From Candidatus Saccharimonadota bacterium (GTDB lineage Bacteria; Patescibacteriota; Saccharimonadia; Saccharimonadales; UBA4665), in contig JAQGGT010000006.1 of the NCBI GenBank assembly GCA_028289245.1, positions 1 through 64,000 on the forward strand: a DNA stretch of 64,000 nucleotides, read 5' to 3'. The position numbers and the translations under genes are program-made. The notes beneath the pieces were generated by a model, which did no database searches, was not told the origin of the DNA, and saw nothing but the letters and a program-made list of their open reading frames with translations. Below are positions 37,912-46,595 of this stretch, in pieces (position 1 is the stretch's first letter; each line of letters begins with the position of its first letter).

Positions 37912-37940
37912 ATTCTAGCAAAATACTTACGTTTTGTCAA
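37912..37940 (-). promoter_or_regulatory. Near-consensus sigma-70 promoter
   Basis: On the minus strand TTGACA (37935-37940), 17 nt, TAGAAT (37912-37917). Transcription would start near 37904 with a leader of about 50 nt carrying AAAGGA, unlike the leaderless genes. Confidence 0.8.
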
Positions 37941-38006
37941 TGTATTTCACATTGTTTGTCTCCTTTTAGCAATAGCAGGCGCTGGGCGTGGTATGCTGAA
38001 TACCAG

Positions 38007-39065
38007 ATGAAAGTGCTGGGCATTGAGACTAGTTGTGATGAAACGGCTGCCGCGGTGGTCGAAGACGGCCGACGGCTGCTGAGTAATGTCGTGGCCAGTA
38101 GTATGGATCTACAGGCCCAATATGGTGGCGTGGTGCCGGAGATTGCCGCTCGCAGCCATATTGAAGCTATTTTGCCGGTGATCCACCAGGCGCTGAGCGA
38201 TGCGGACTGTACTTGGGACGACATTGACGCCATTGCCGTAACACATGGCGCTGGGCTAGGCGGTAGTCTACTGGTGGGCGTTATGACGGCGCGATCGTTG
38301 GCCATTGCTCATGGCAAGCCACTGTATGGGGTGAATCATGTGATGGGGCACGTCTACGCTAACTTCCTTACGTCGAGTGCCCTGCCCGGCTACGCGATGC
38401 CGGCGCAGCCACCCCAATTCCCGATGCTAGCGATCATCGTATCGGGTGGTCATAGCCAACTGGCGCTGTTTGAAGACCACTTTAACTATCAACTACTAGG
38501 ACGGACGCAGGATGACGCCATCGGCGAAGCTTTTGATAAGGTAGCCAAGATTCTCGGCCTGCCCTACCCTGGTGGTCCACAGGTGGCGGCTGCAGCGGCC
38601 AAGGGTAATCCGCTGACCTTTACACTGCCAAAGGCTAAGATGGGCAAGTACGATTTTAGTTTCTCTGGGCTCAAAACAGCCGTTCTGAGGCTAGCACAAG
38701 CGCAAATTGGGGAAACCCACGAGTTTGCCTCTACAAAGCTAGCAGCGCGCCTCAGCGAGGCTCAGAAGCATGATATTGCCGCCAGCTTCCAACGCGTGGC
38801 GATCGAAACTATTGTCGATAAGGCTCGGCTGGCTTACGACGAGTTTGCGCCCGTCAGCGTGGTAGTGGCGGGTGGCGTGGCCGCCAATGCGGAATTACGG
38901 CGGCAATTAGTGGCCGCCCTTCCCCTGTCGATTGAATTCCCCGACTTGAAGCTGTGCACTGACAATGGGGCGATGATCGCCACCCTTGGATGTTTTCACG
39001 TGAAAACTGGGCAGCCGGCTGACGACCCCTACGCTTTGGGTATCGCCCCTAATTTATCGATGTGA
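38007..39065 (+). CDS. tsaD: tRNA N6-adenosine threonylcarbamoyltransferase
   Basis: TsaD transfers threonylcarbamoyl to A37 of ANN-decoding tRNAs. The protein (352 residues) starts MKVLGIETSCDETAAAVV and has the ASKHA motifs, metal-binding H..H in VPEIAARSHIEAI, VTHGAGLGGSLLVG, NHVMGHVYANF and GGVAANAELRR with DNGAMIA. The Met at 38007 is the family start; an upstream extension of the frame is not supported. An extended -10 (TGG-TATGCT) ends 9 nt upstream. The 3' end carries a parS-like palindrome. Confidence 0.97.
   Translation: MKVLGIETSCDETAAAVVEDGRRLLSNVVASSMDLQAQYGGVVPEIAARSHIEAILPVIHQALSDADCTWDDIDAIAVTHGAGLGGSLLVGVMTARSLAIAHGKPLYGVNHVMGHVYANFLTSSALPGYAMPAQPPQFPMLAIIVSGGHSQLALFEDHFNYQLLGRTQDDAIGEAFDKVAKILGLPYPGGPQVAAAAAKGNPLTFTLPKAKMGKYDFSFSGLKTAVLRLAQAQIGETHEFASTKLAARLSEAQKHDIAASFQRVAIETIVDKARLAYDEFAPVSVVVAGGVAANAELRRQLVAALPLSIEFPDLKLCTDNGAMIATLGCFHVKTGQPADDPYALGIAPNLSM
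38992..39007. other. parS-like palindrome 1 (within tsaD)
   Basis: GTTTTCACGTGAAAAC is a perfect 16-bp palindrome with the 12-bp core TTTCACGTGAAA of the Bacillus-type parS consensus. It encodes Phe-His-Val-Lys in the tsaD frame. Confidence 0.7.
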
Positions 39066-39067
39066 AT

Positions 39068-39081
39068 ATTTCACGTGAAAT
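39068..39081. other. parS-like palindrome 2 (tsaD-valS gap)
   Basis: ATTTCACGTGAAAT, a 14-bp palindrome with the same core, directly after the tsaD stop. Confidence 0.7.
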
Positions 39082-39102
39082 GTTCGACTTTTGTTCGTTG
39101 GA

Positions 39103-39116
39103 TTTTCACGTGAAAA
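39103..39116. other. parS-like palindrome 3 (tsaD-valS gap)
   Basis: TTTTCACGTGAAAA, 14-bp palindrome, 35 bp after site 2 (centre to centre), upstream of valS. Confidence 0.7.
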
Positions 39117-39162
39117 GTAGGCTATTTCATGCTGGCTTACAGAGGTGATATGATGGAGGAAT

Positions 39163-41805
39163 ATGAATTTACCAAAAGCTTATGATCCCGGGGCCTACGA
39201 AGCCGACATCTACGCGCTCTGGGAGCGCTCTGAAGCCTTTGTAGCCCACCCGGACAGTAAGAAGGAACACTTCTCGATCAGCATGCCACCGCCCAATGAA
39301 ACGGGCACATTGAGCATTGGGCACTCGCTGTTCCTAACCTTGCAGGACATTATGGCGCGGCACGCTCGTCAGCGGGGCAAAGACGTACTATGGCTTCCTG
39401 GCACCGATCATGCGGCTATGGCCGTTAATGCCATCATCGAGAAGAAGCTGACCGATGAGGGCACCAATAAGCACGAGGTGGGGCGAGAAGTCTTCTTGGA
39501 GCGGACGCGGGAATTCGTGGCGGCAAGCAGGGGAACGATGTTGGGCCAGATGCGCGCTATGGGCGCCAGCGCCGACTGGTCCCGACTGCGCTATACACTG
39601 GATGAGTCGCTGTCTTGGGCCGTACAAGAAGTATTTATTAAGATGTACAACGATGGGCTGATCTACCGCGGTAACCGCATCGTGAACTGGGACCCCAACC
39701 TCGAGACTAATGTGTCTGACGAAGAAGTAGAGTACAAGGAAGAGCAGGCGACATTTTACACCTTCCAGTACGGGCCGTTTCAGATCGGAACGGCGCGGCC
39801 GGAGACAAAGTTTGGCGATAAATACGTCGTGATGCACCCCGACGACGAGCGCTACGCCCAGTACAAGCATGGCGACACTTTCGAGGCCGAATGGCTAAAC
39901 GGCAAAGTCACGGCCACGGTGATCAAGGATGAGGCCGTCGATCCGGCCTTCGGAACAGGGGTGATGACGATTACGCCCTGGCATGACCACACCGATTTCG
40001 AGATTGCTGAACGCCATGGGCTGGAGAAGCAGCAGATTATTGACTTCCATGGCAAGCTACTACCGATTGCCGGTGACTTTGCGGGTATGTCGATAGCTGA
40101 AGCGCGACCGAAAATTGCAGCTTTATTAGAAGAGAAGGGGTTGTTAATCTCTCGCGACGAGAAGTATGTGCACAGCATTGCCGTTAATGAGCGCGGCAAG
40201 GGCGTAATTGAGCCGCAGATTCGCCTGCAATGGTTTGTTGACGTCAACAAACAAGCCGTAGAGTGGAAAGGGAAGACGCTAAGCTTTAAGGAAGTGTTAC
40301 AGAGCGTGGTCCGCGAGGGCGACATTAAGATTATTCCGGAGCGCTTTGAGAAGATTTACTTTAGTTGGATCGATAATCTGCGTGACTGGTGTGTGAGCCG
40401 GCAGATCTGGTGGGGACACCGGATTCCGGCGTGGTATCGCACGGACGCTGACGGGCAAGTTGAGACGTTCGTTGGTGCGGTGCCGCCGGCTGACGAGGCT
40501 GAAGGTTGGCGTGAATGGGAGCAAGACCCGGACACACTTGATACGTGGTTCAGCTCGGCCTTGTGGACATGGAGCACGCTGATCGATCCCGAACTAGCCC
40601 GCGATGCGTCACTTAGCCTCGCGGAAGTTCTTGCTGGCAGCCCCGATTACCAGGCCTACCACCCGACTACCGTGCTTGAAACCGGTTGGGACATTATCTT
40701 TTTCTGGGTCGCCCGGATGATTCTGTCGACGACCTACGCTACCGGCACAGTACCCTTTAAAGACGTCTACCTGCACGGCATGGTTCGGGCCGAGGATGGT
40801 AAAAAGATGAGTAAGAGCCGCCCGGAGTCGATTATCGATCCACTGACGGTAATTCCGCAGTACGGCACCGACGCACTGCGTATGGCCTTGGTCATGGGCG
40901 TTTCGCCAGGCAACGACCAGAACTGGTCGACTGGTAAGATCGAGGCTAACCGTAACTTCTGCAATAAGCTGTGGAATGTGGCCCGCTATATCGAAGGTAT
41001 CGTTGGTGACGACTTTTCACGTGAAAAGTCGGAAGCTGTCTCTGTAGCTGATCACTGGGTATTGAGTAAGTTACAACAGATTCAACAGGGAATGGTGAAT
41101 GATCTGGATGCCTACCGCTTTGGCGAAGCCTATGATAAGCTGTACCACTTTATCTGGGACGATGTGGCCGACTGGTACATTGAGGCCAGTAAGGCCGCCC
41201 CGAATAAGCCGCTGCTCGCGCACGTGCTTGAGTCGGTACTGCTACTGGCGCATCCGTTTGCACCGTTTGTCACCGAGACCATCTGGCAGACGCTGAAGTG
41301 GGAAGGGGATAGCCTGCTGGCTACCAAGCAGCTGACTAAACCGCTCGGCTTTGATGCCAAACAGGCAGCCACCTTTGGCGAGATCCAGAATATCGTCAGC
41401 GAGAGCCGGTTTGTACTGACGGCGCTGAAAGTTTCTGGGATTACGCTCTACTACACCGCCGTACCATTTATCACCGAGAACGCCGAGACCATCAAACGGA
41501 TGGCGCGCTTGCAAGCTGTAACAGAGGTAGAAGATGGTACCGGGCTGTTCCTGACCAGCACGAACGCCCGCTGCTGGCTAGATATCGACCAGGGTACTGC
41601 CCAGGCCTATCTCAAAGAGCTCAACGCCAAGAGAGAACGCCAGGCAGCGGTGATCGCACAGCTCGAAGGCCGACTCAGCAATGACAGCTACGTTAAGAAT
41701 GCGCCTAAAGACATCGTCGCCCAGACCCGTCAGCAGCTTGGCGAGGCTCAGGAGCTGCTGGCAAGCCTCGAGCGAGAGTACGACCGTTTTAATACCACCG
41801 CGTAA
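39163..41805 (+). CDS. valS: Valyl-tRNA synthetase
   Basis: The 880-residue class I synthetase has PPPNETGTLSIGHSL near residues 42-56 (HIGH-type motif with Ser at the first His position), the editing domain (TARPETKFGDKYVVMHPDD, GTGVMTITPWHDHTDFEI), KKMSKSRPESIIDP near 550 and a C-terminal coiled coil (KRERQAAVIAQLEGRL, about 825-880) typical of ValRS. GGAGG precedes the ATG. A fourth parS-like palindrome lies inside the gene. Its stop abuts the stop of the convergent XRE-HAD gene. Confidence 0.96.
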   Translation: MNLPKAYDPGAYEADIYALWERSEAFVAHPDSKKEHFSISMPPPNETGTLSIGHSLFLTLQDIMARHARQRGKDVLWLPGTDHAAMAVNAIIEKKLTDEGTNKHEVGREVFLERTREFVAASRGTMLGQMRAMGASADWSRLRYTLDESLSWAVQEVFIKMYNDGLIYRGNRIVNWDPNLETNVSDEEVEYKEEQATFYTFQYGPFQIGTARPETKFGDKYVVMHPDDERYAQYKHGDTFEAEWLNGKVTATVIKDEAVDPAFGTGVMTITPWHDHTDFEIAERHGLEKQQIIDFHGKLLPIAGDFAGMSIAEARPKIAALLEEKGLLISRDEKYVHSIAVNERGKGVIEPQIRLQWFVDVNKQAVEWKGKTLSFKEVLQSVVREGDIKIIPERFEKIYFSWIDNLRDWCVSRQIWWGHRIPAWYRTDADGQVETFVGAVPPADEAEGWREWEQDPDTLDTWFSSALWTWSTLIDPELARDASLSLAEVLAGSPDYQAYHPTTVLETGWDIIFFWVARMILSTTYATGTVPFKDVYLHGMVRAEDGKKMSKSRPESIIDPLTVIPQYGTDALRMALVMGVSPGNDQNWSTGKIEANRNFCNKLWNVARYIEGIVGDDFSREKSEAVSVADHWVLSKLQQIQQGMVNDLDAYRFGEAYDKLYHFIWDDVADWYIEASKAAPNKPLLAHVLESVLLLAHPFAPFVTETIWQTLKWEGDSLLATKQLTKPLGFDAKQAATFGEIQNIVSESRFVLTALKVSGITLYYTAVPFITENAETIKRMARLQAVTEVEDGTGLFLTSTNARCWLDIDQGTAQAYLKELNAKRERQAAVIAQLEGRLSNDSYVKNAPKDIVAQTRQQLGEAQELLASLEREYDRFNTTA
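41011..41030. other. parS-like palindrome 4 (within valS)
   Basis: GACTTTTCACGTGAAAAGTC is a perfect 20-bp palindrome. In the valS frame it encodes Phe-Ser-Arg-Glu-Lys, a different frame from site 1, so the shared DNA core is not explained by a shared protein motif. Confidence 0.7.
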
Positions 41806-42660
41806 TTAGGCGGCTGGCTCGAGCATCGAGCGGATTTTCTCGACCGACTCGACAGGATTGGCGTAATCAAATTGGACAACGTGCCAGCCGAGCGTTTCGG
41901 CGGCCGTAAGGTTGGACTTGGTGTCGTCAATAAATAGGATTTCCTCGGGTGGAACGCCGGCCTCGACCTGCGCGTGCTGGAAAATGGCCAGCTCGGGCTT
42001 AATCATGCCAATCTCTGATGAGTCGATAATGGCGTCATAAGCCACATTAGGGACTTTGCCTAACTGGCGAAGCTGGCCCAGGATGCCTGGCATAACGTTG
42101 GTGAGCAGGCCAACGCGGTAGCGCTCAGCGGCCCAACGCACTAGCTGATGCATGTCTTCGTTGCCTTCGGCTGCTTCGAGGTAGTAGGATGCCCAGTCGA
42201 CACTGCCTTCGACGCCCATGCGCTGGGCCATAGCTTTGTTGAAATCTTCCAGGCTGATGCGGCCGCGGCAGGTGTCGTCGGTGTAGTGCCAGTGGGCTGT
42301 TTCGACAACATCGGCCGGCACATCATAGTCTTGGGCGATGTGGGCAAAGGCTCGTTGATAAAAGCGCACCAGGCAGTCGTTCACGTCGAAGTAGACGAAG
42401 CTGATGCCACTCTTGGTTTTGTGGAGCACCCGGCTAGCGGCGCGGGAGGCGCCCGCATTACCGAGCAGGGCATCAAGGCTGAGTTCTAAGGCCTGGGCAA
42501 CAGATTGAATCGTGAAAATTGAGGGGGCTTTGATGGCCCCACGCTCGATTTTAGTTAGAGTCGAGAAGCTAATGTTGGCCTTTTGGCATAAAGCTTGCTG
42601 CGTTAAGCCAGCAGCTTTGCGCATACTTTGAATTTGTTGGCCCAACCCCCGCTCGTCCAT
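41806..42660 (-). CDS. XRE helix-turn-helix fused to HAD-like hydrolase domain
   Basis: Residues 5-62 are an XRE/Cro helix-turn-helix (GLTQQALCQKANISFSTLTKIERG). Residues about 86-280 are a HAD-like domain: FDVNDCL (D92 and N94; the second Asp of DxD is Asn), LLTNVMPG (motif II), KPELAIFQ (motif III Lys) and LFIDDTKSN (motif IV). The nucleophile is present but the general acid is changed, so activity may be reduced and the domain may sense a phosphorylated ligand. TGG-TACTAT (42667-42672, minus strand) ends 6 nt before the ATG. Confidence 0.88.
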   Translation of the reverse strand: MDERGLGQQIQSMRKAAGLTQQALCQKANISFSTLTKIERGAIKAPSIFTIQSVAQALELSLDALLGNAGASRAASRVLHKTKSGISFVYFDVNDCLVRFYQRAFAHIAQDYDVPADVVETAHWHYTDDTCRGRISLEDFNKAMAQRMGVEGSVDWASYYLEAAEGNEDMHQLVRWAAERYRVGLLTNVMPGILGQLRQLGKVPNVAYDAIIDSSEIGMIKPELAIFQHAQVEAGVPPEEILFIDDTKSNLTAAETLGWHVVQFDYANPVESVEKIRSMLEPAA

Positions 42661-42719
42661 AGCCTTATAGTACCAGTTTGGAGGCGGTTTTGGAACTAAA
42701 TTGGTATTAGATGGCTAGT

Positions 42720-42902
42720 TTAGTTGAGTTTAATGAGCGTGCCGAGCAGGACCTCAACGACGATAAACACCATAACGAAGGTGACGCCCACGACGGTCCA
42801 GACGTTTTTCTGGTTGCCGTAACCGAGACGGGGACCCATTTTGGAGTAGACGAAGGCGGCGATGCCAGCGGCGAGAAAGATGGAGATAAGAGTATTAGAC
42901 AT
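42720..42902 (-). CDS. Small two-helix membrane protein, 60 aa
   Basis: Two transmembrane helices (about 3-19 and 36-57) joined by a basic GPRLGYGNQKN loop. The Met at 42902 is used because TAGAAT (42910-42915, minus strand) ends 7 nt upstream; that -10 lies over the end of the HIT gene. Function unknown. Confidence 0.6.
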   Translation of the reverse strand: MSNTLISIFLAAGIAAFVYSKMGPRLGYGNQKNVWTVVGVTFVMVFIVVEVLLGTLIKLN

Positions 42903-42912
42903 TAGCCTTATT

Positions 42913-43308
42913 CTACTGGAACGCGAGACGCTGCGCCAGAGCAGCGAGGGCGGCATCATCCGGCTGAGCGTCTGTATCACCGTGAGCCCGGTACTGCTCC
43001 TTGGTATAGAAGGGGATTAGGTGCACATGGGCGTGCGGCACATCGACACCGACGACTTTAGCGCCAACATAGGTAGTACCGAGTACTTCCCGAAGGCGCA
43101 GGGCTACTTTTTTGGCGGTGGTCATCAGGGCCTGGTAATCCTCTACTGGTAAATCCCAGACGAACTCAACCTGGTGCTTGGGCACGACTAAGGTGTGGCC
43201 GGGCTGACTGGGATGGATGTCGAGGAACACGAAGGTTTTGTCGTCTTCGTACAGTTTGTGGACGGGGATCTGACCGTTGATGATTTGGGTGAAAATTGAG
43301 TCGCTCAT
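42913..43308 (-). CDS. HIT family nucleotide hydrolase/transferase
   Basis: The 131-residue protein has the histidine triad HAHVHLIPF (H92, H94, H96) and the upstream TFVFLDIHPSQPGHTLVVPK motif typical of HINT-type purine nucleoside phosphoramidases. TATACT (43315-43320, minus strand) ends 6 nt before the ATG, implying a leaderless mRNA. Confidence 0.93.
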   Translation of the reverse strand: MSDSIFTQIINGQIPVHKLYEDDKTFVFLDIHPSQPGHTLVVPKHQVEFVWDLPVEDYQALMTTAKKVALRLREVLGTTYVGAKVVGVDVPHAHVHLIPFYTKEQYRAHGDTDAQPDDAALAALAQRLAFQ

Positions 43309-43447
43309 ATTTTTAGTATACGCGAGTGGGGCAGGGGGAGCGGTGAATCAATAATTATGGGGCAGTTCTTAATTTATTCTTAAATTGGGTACTTTTGTGG
43401 ACGCTTATGCTTGCCCCGGGGTGGGGCAGCGAAGATAGTAAACCGCC

Positions 43448-46285
43448 ATGGATAACGGCGCCCTCTACACACCACGACTGGCCGGACTGCTTTTTGTGGC
43501 TTGTCTTCTTGGCTTTATGAGCATTGCCCTTGGTATACCTCGAGGCAGCGGCGCTAGCCAAGCTACCACGGATTGGGTCACGCCTACGGCAACTAGCGTA
43601 CGGCGCGTGGGGCCGTATGTCACTGACGGCCGCGGGCGGCTGGACCGCATCGACAATTTAAACTGTTACGACAGTACTTATCTAGCAAAAGGTGTAACTG
43701 GTGAGCTTGAGGAGCAGCCGACCTGCTTAGTGCCGACCGCGCTAGGGAACTTTGATGCCATGCATGATAGTATTGGCTTTAATGGCGAGGAAGAGAAACT
43801 CATACCACTCATCTCGCATTCCTCGCAACTGGCTTTGACACCTTGGCCGGGGTCGGATAGCGTACTGGCCACCGAAGCCTCCTCTTTGGGAGGAGCATAC
43901 CTGAGCTTATATCGAGATATTTCGTCGCATGTGCATGATGATTACGGGCTCAACCTTAAACTTGTCTCGAAGACCGTGGTCGACCCACCGGACTATGCCT
44001 TCCGAACGCCGGACGGCGACCTACTACGTACCGACAATATCGCCTTTTCGGATAACGGCTCATGGCTAGTGGTCCGGACCGAGAACGCCGGCTTTGTACG
44101 CATCAACGCCGCTTCGCTACACATCATGTCGTTTGCCAAAGATTTTTATAGCCAGCGCGCCGATAAGCGAACCCAGCTGGCAATCAGCGACGATGGACGC
44201 TATGCGGTGGTGGCCGACACGGAGGCGGAGCGCCTCGTGGTGTATGACTTGAGCCAGTGCGGCAGCGGGTCAGCCTTGCAAGACTGCCCTAACCATAATT
44301 ATTGGAGTGACGTGAAGGGCACTGTTGCTGGATTAACCTTGGTGACCAAGGTTCGATTTATCAATGATTCATTGCTCAGTTTTGTGACTCATGATTCCAG
44401 CGGTGAAAGTGTTTATAATTTGGCACCGACGGCGAAAATAGGCTCGCTCATCGACTACCTGGCGCTCGGCGACTCGTTCGCAGCTGGCGAAGGCGCTTAC
44501 AATTACCAGCCCGGCACTGACAGCGACATCAATCATTGCCACCTATCGCTCGATTCGTACCCCTATTTGATCACCCGGCAGCTCTACACCTCAGCCGGGG
44601 GCCATTCGGTGGCTTGCTCGGGAGCTCGCATTAACGATATTGTGCCGGCGCAAGCCGCCGAGTATCGCGGGCAAACTAGTAACGGCGTAGCCGTCAAACT
44701 ACGTTCTTCTGAAGAGCAGAGCAGTATGCTGTCCAGCTATACCCCGGGTAGTTTGCCACAGATTTCGTTTGCCAGTACCTATCAGCCGGGCGTGATTACT
44801 GTCTCGGCCGGAGGCAACGATATTGGCTTCGCCAAAATACTCACCGCTTGTGTGGCACCGCATATCAGCCAGCACCTCAACTACGTCAATAATTGTTACG
44901 ACACCTACGAGCAGCGTTATGAGCTAGCTACACTGATTGACAACCAACGACCAAGGATAAAAACCATGCTGCAGCAACTCCACTCTAAAGCCCCTTCGGC
45001 TAAAATGTATCTTATTGGTTATCCCCAGATCGCCGTCGACAACGGAAGCTGCGCACTGAACGTGCTACTCAACACGAACGAACTGGCCTTTTCGATTGAA
45101 CTCATCACCCATCTCAACGCCGTTATGCGCCAGGCGGCCAAGGAAGCGAGCGTGAATTATGTTGACGTCAGCCAGGCGCTGGCAGGGCATCGCCTCTGTG
45201 AGGGGCCGTCCGTAGCCGTAAACGGGGTTACTGCCGGCCGTGCGGGCGGCCCGGAGCTGACCGTGGGACCGATTGATTTCCATGCCGATTATCTGGGGAG
45301 CGAGAGTTTTCACCCCAATCGATATGGCCAAGAGCTTTTGGCCCAGGCTATTCTGTCGAAAACTCATAATTTTAACATCGACATTTCTGATACCAGCTCA
45401 TTTATGCCGACGACCTCGGACACTGCTGGTTTTCTCAATAAGCCGAAGTCTGGGGCACCGATTGTACGATTGCTACCGGCAGACATTACATCGCAGCGGA
45501 TCATTACCGTCGGCCAAACTATTACCATAGATGTAGACGGGGAAGCTGAAGGGTTAAAACCGAACACCGTGTACACCGTTTCCATTGGCGCTGTATCGAG
45601 CACGGCTACTGTCAGCGATGGTAGTGGCAACATCGACGTCACTATATCGGTCCCGCCCGCTACGCCAGGTGGCCCGCAACCGATCACCGTTGATGGCCAA
45701 AACCAAGCTGGTGAGCCAACCCAAATCGTCGATACCATAGGTGTCGTGACCGATCCGAGCGATTACGATAACGATGGTGCACCCAATGGTTCCGATAGCT
45801 GTCCAACGATCAAAAACAGTGGTATTGATGCCGACCATGATGGCATCGATGACGCCTGCGACGGCACAGTTACTCCTGTCAACACCGGCTCTGCCACCCC
45901 GGGCGGACCGACTGCGGCTGAGGAGCCTGGTCCGGTCCCAGACCAAGGCGCAGCAACCTCACAAGAGCTAGGAGTCGGAACGGTCCTAAGTGTGGGAGCA
46001 GTTACCGCAACCTTGGCCAGCGAAATGGCAGTACAGGTTACGGCCACCAGTAATCGGCTGCAGCCCGTACAGCTGGCAAAAGTCAGCATCAATCCGCAGT
46101 CCGGCGCACCGGTTGGACACCTTACAGACAAAGTTGCTCAATCATTGACTATTCCAAGTTGGGTCAACCCCAGACGGCTCCACGGGGTGCGATGGGTAGT
46201 GAGCTATGTGATTTGGCTCCTGGTGCTGGCAGTTTTGGCACTTACAACAAAGGGTAGGGTAGAGACAGTGCGGCCAAATAAATAA
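43448..46285 (+). CDS. Surface SGNH-hydrolase with beta-propeller-like and thrombospondin-type repeats
   Basis: The 945-residue exported protein has an N-terminal hydrophobic signal/anchor (about 9-28), a beta-propeller-like part (to about 330; ISDDGRYAVVADTEAERLVVYDL), an SGNH/GDSL esterase domain (LGDSFAAGEGA with Ser343, GGND with Asn457, FHPNRYG with His622), a beta-sandwich region (about 690-765), thrombospondin type-3 calcium repeats (DYDNDGAPNGSDSCP and DADHDGIDDACDG, about 775-805) and a C-terminal helix (about 918-937). The esterase probably acts on surface or host acyl/acetyl groups; the substrate is unknown. Its TAA lies inside the terminator stem. Confidence 0.85.
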   Translation: MDNGALYTPRLAGLLFVACLLGFMSIALGIPRGSGASQATTDWVTPTATSVRRVGPYVTDGRGRLDRIDNLNCYDSTYLAKGVTGELEEQPTCLVPTALGNFDAMHDSIGFNGEEEKLIPLISHSSQLALTPWPGSDSVLATEASSLGGAYLSLYRDISSHVHDDYGLNLKLVSKTVVDPPDYAFRTPDGDLLRTDNIAFSDNGSWLVVRTENAGFVRINAASLHIMSFAKDFYSQRADKRTQLAISDDGRYAVVADTEAERLVVYDLSQCGSGSALQDCPNHNYWSDVKGTVAGLTLVTKVRFINDSLLSFVTHDSSGESVYNLAPTAKIGSLIDYLALGDSFAAGEGAYNYQPGTDSDINHCHLSLDSYPYLITRQLYTSAGGHSVACSGARINDIVPAQAAEYRGQTSNGVAVKLRSSEEQSSMLSSYTPGSLPQISFASTYQPGVITVSAGGNDIGFAKILTACVAPHISQHLNYVNNCYDTYEQRYELATLIDNQRPRIKTMLQQLHSKAPSAKMYLIGYPQIAVDNGSCALNVLLNTNELAFSIELITHLNAVMRQAAKEASVNYVDVSQALAGHRLCEGPSVAVNGVTAGRAGGPELTVGPIDFHADYLGSESFHPNRYGQELLAQAILSKTHNFNIDISDTSSFMPTTSDTAGFLNKPKSGAPIVRLLPADITSQRIITVGQTITIDVDGEAEGLKPNTVYTVSIGAVSSTATVSDGSGNIDVTISVPPATPGGPQPITVDGQNQAGEPTQIVDTIGVVTDPSDYDNDGAPNGSDSCPTIKNSGIDADHDGIDDACDGTVTPVNTGSATPGGPTAAEEPGPVPDQGAATSQELGVGTVLSVGAVTATLASEMAVQVTATSNRLQPVQLAKVSINPQSGAPVGHLTDKVAQSLTIPSWVNPRRLHGVRWVVSYVIWLLVLAVLALTTKGRVETVRPNK

Positions 46286-46312
46286 GCCCAGGCGCGCCGG
46301 GCTTATTTATTT
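46276..46312. terminator. Bidirectional terminator between the SGNH gene and tRNA-Ser
   Basis: AAATAAATAAGCCC, 9-nt loop, GGGCTTATTTATTT, a 14-bp perfect stem. It contains the stop codon of the upstream gene (46283-46285) and reaches the CCA end of the opposite-strand tRNA-Ser. Confidence 0.85.
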
Positions 46313-46401
46313 GGCGGAGAGGAAGGGATTCGAACCCTTGGTACCGTTGCCGGCACACTTGTTTTCGAGACAAGCCAATTCAACCACTCTTGCACCTCTC
46401 C
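46312..46401 (-). tRNA. tRNA-Ser (anticodon CGA)
   Basis: A complete type II tRNA of 90 nt with encoded CCA. The acceptor GGAGAGG pairs with CCTCTCC, the anticodon stem CTTGT/ACAAG closes the loop CTCGAAA (anticodon CGA, reads UCG), the long variable arm is present, and the T-arm has GGGTTCGAATCCC. Discriminator G is normal for Ser. Confidence 0.95.
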
Positions 46402-46510
46402 GTTCGCACTATTTTAACAGATTCGGCCCCATTCGTAAGCGGCTGGTAATCGGCCGGTAGATATGATAGAATTACCCCTGTTGCTTTTTCTGTTGTTAAG
46501 AGAAAGACGA

Positions 46511-46587
46511 GTACCTGTAGCTCAGCTGGATAGAGCGTCGGCTTGCGGAGCCGAAGGTCGTAGGTTCGAATCCTGTCAGGTACACCA
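46511..46587 (+). tRNA. tRNA-Arg (anticodon GCG)
   Basis: A 77-nt tRNA with encoded CCA. Acceptor GTACCTG/CAGGTAC, D-arm GCTC/GAGC, anticodon stem TCGGC/GCCGA with loop TTGCGGA, giving anticodon GCG (reads CGC and, by wobble, CGU). Most bacteria use ACG modified to inosine for this box, so GCG is unusual. Confidence 0.93.
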
Positions 46588-46595
46588 AAGCAAGC

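Noticed and set aside
37856-37921. TTG-initiated extension of the 689-aa protein
   Set aside because: The TTG lies inside the promoter -10 region, upstream of the predicted transcription start.
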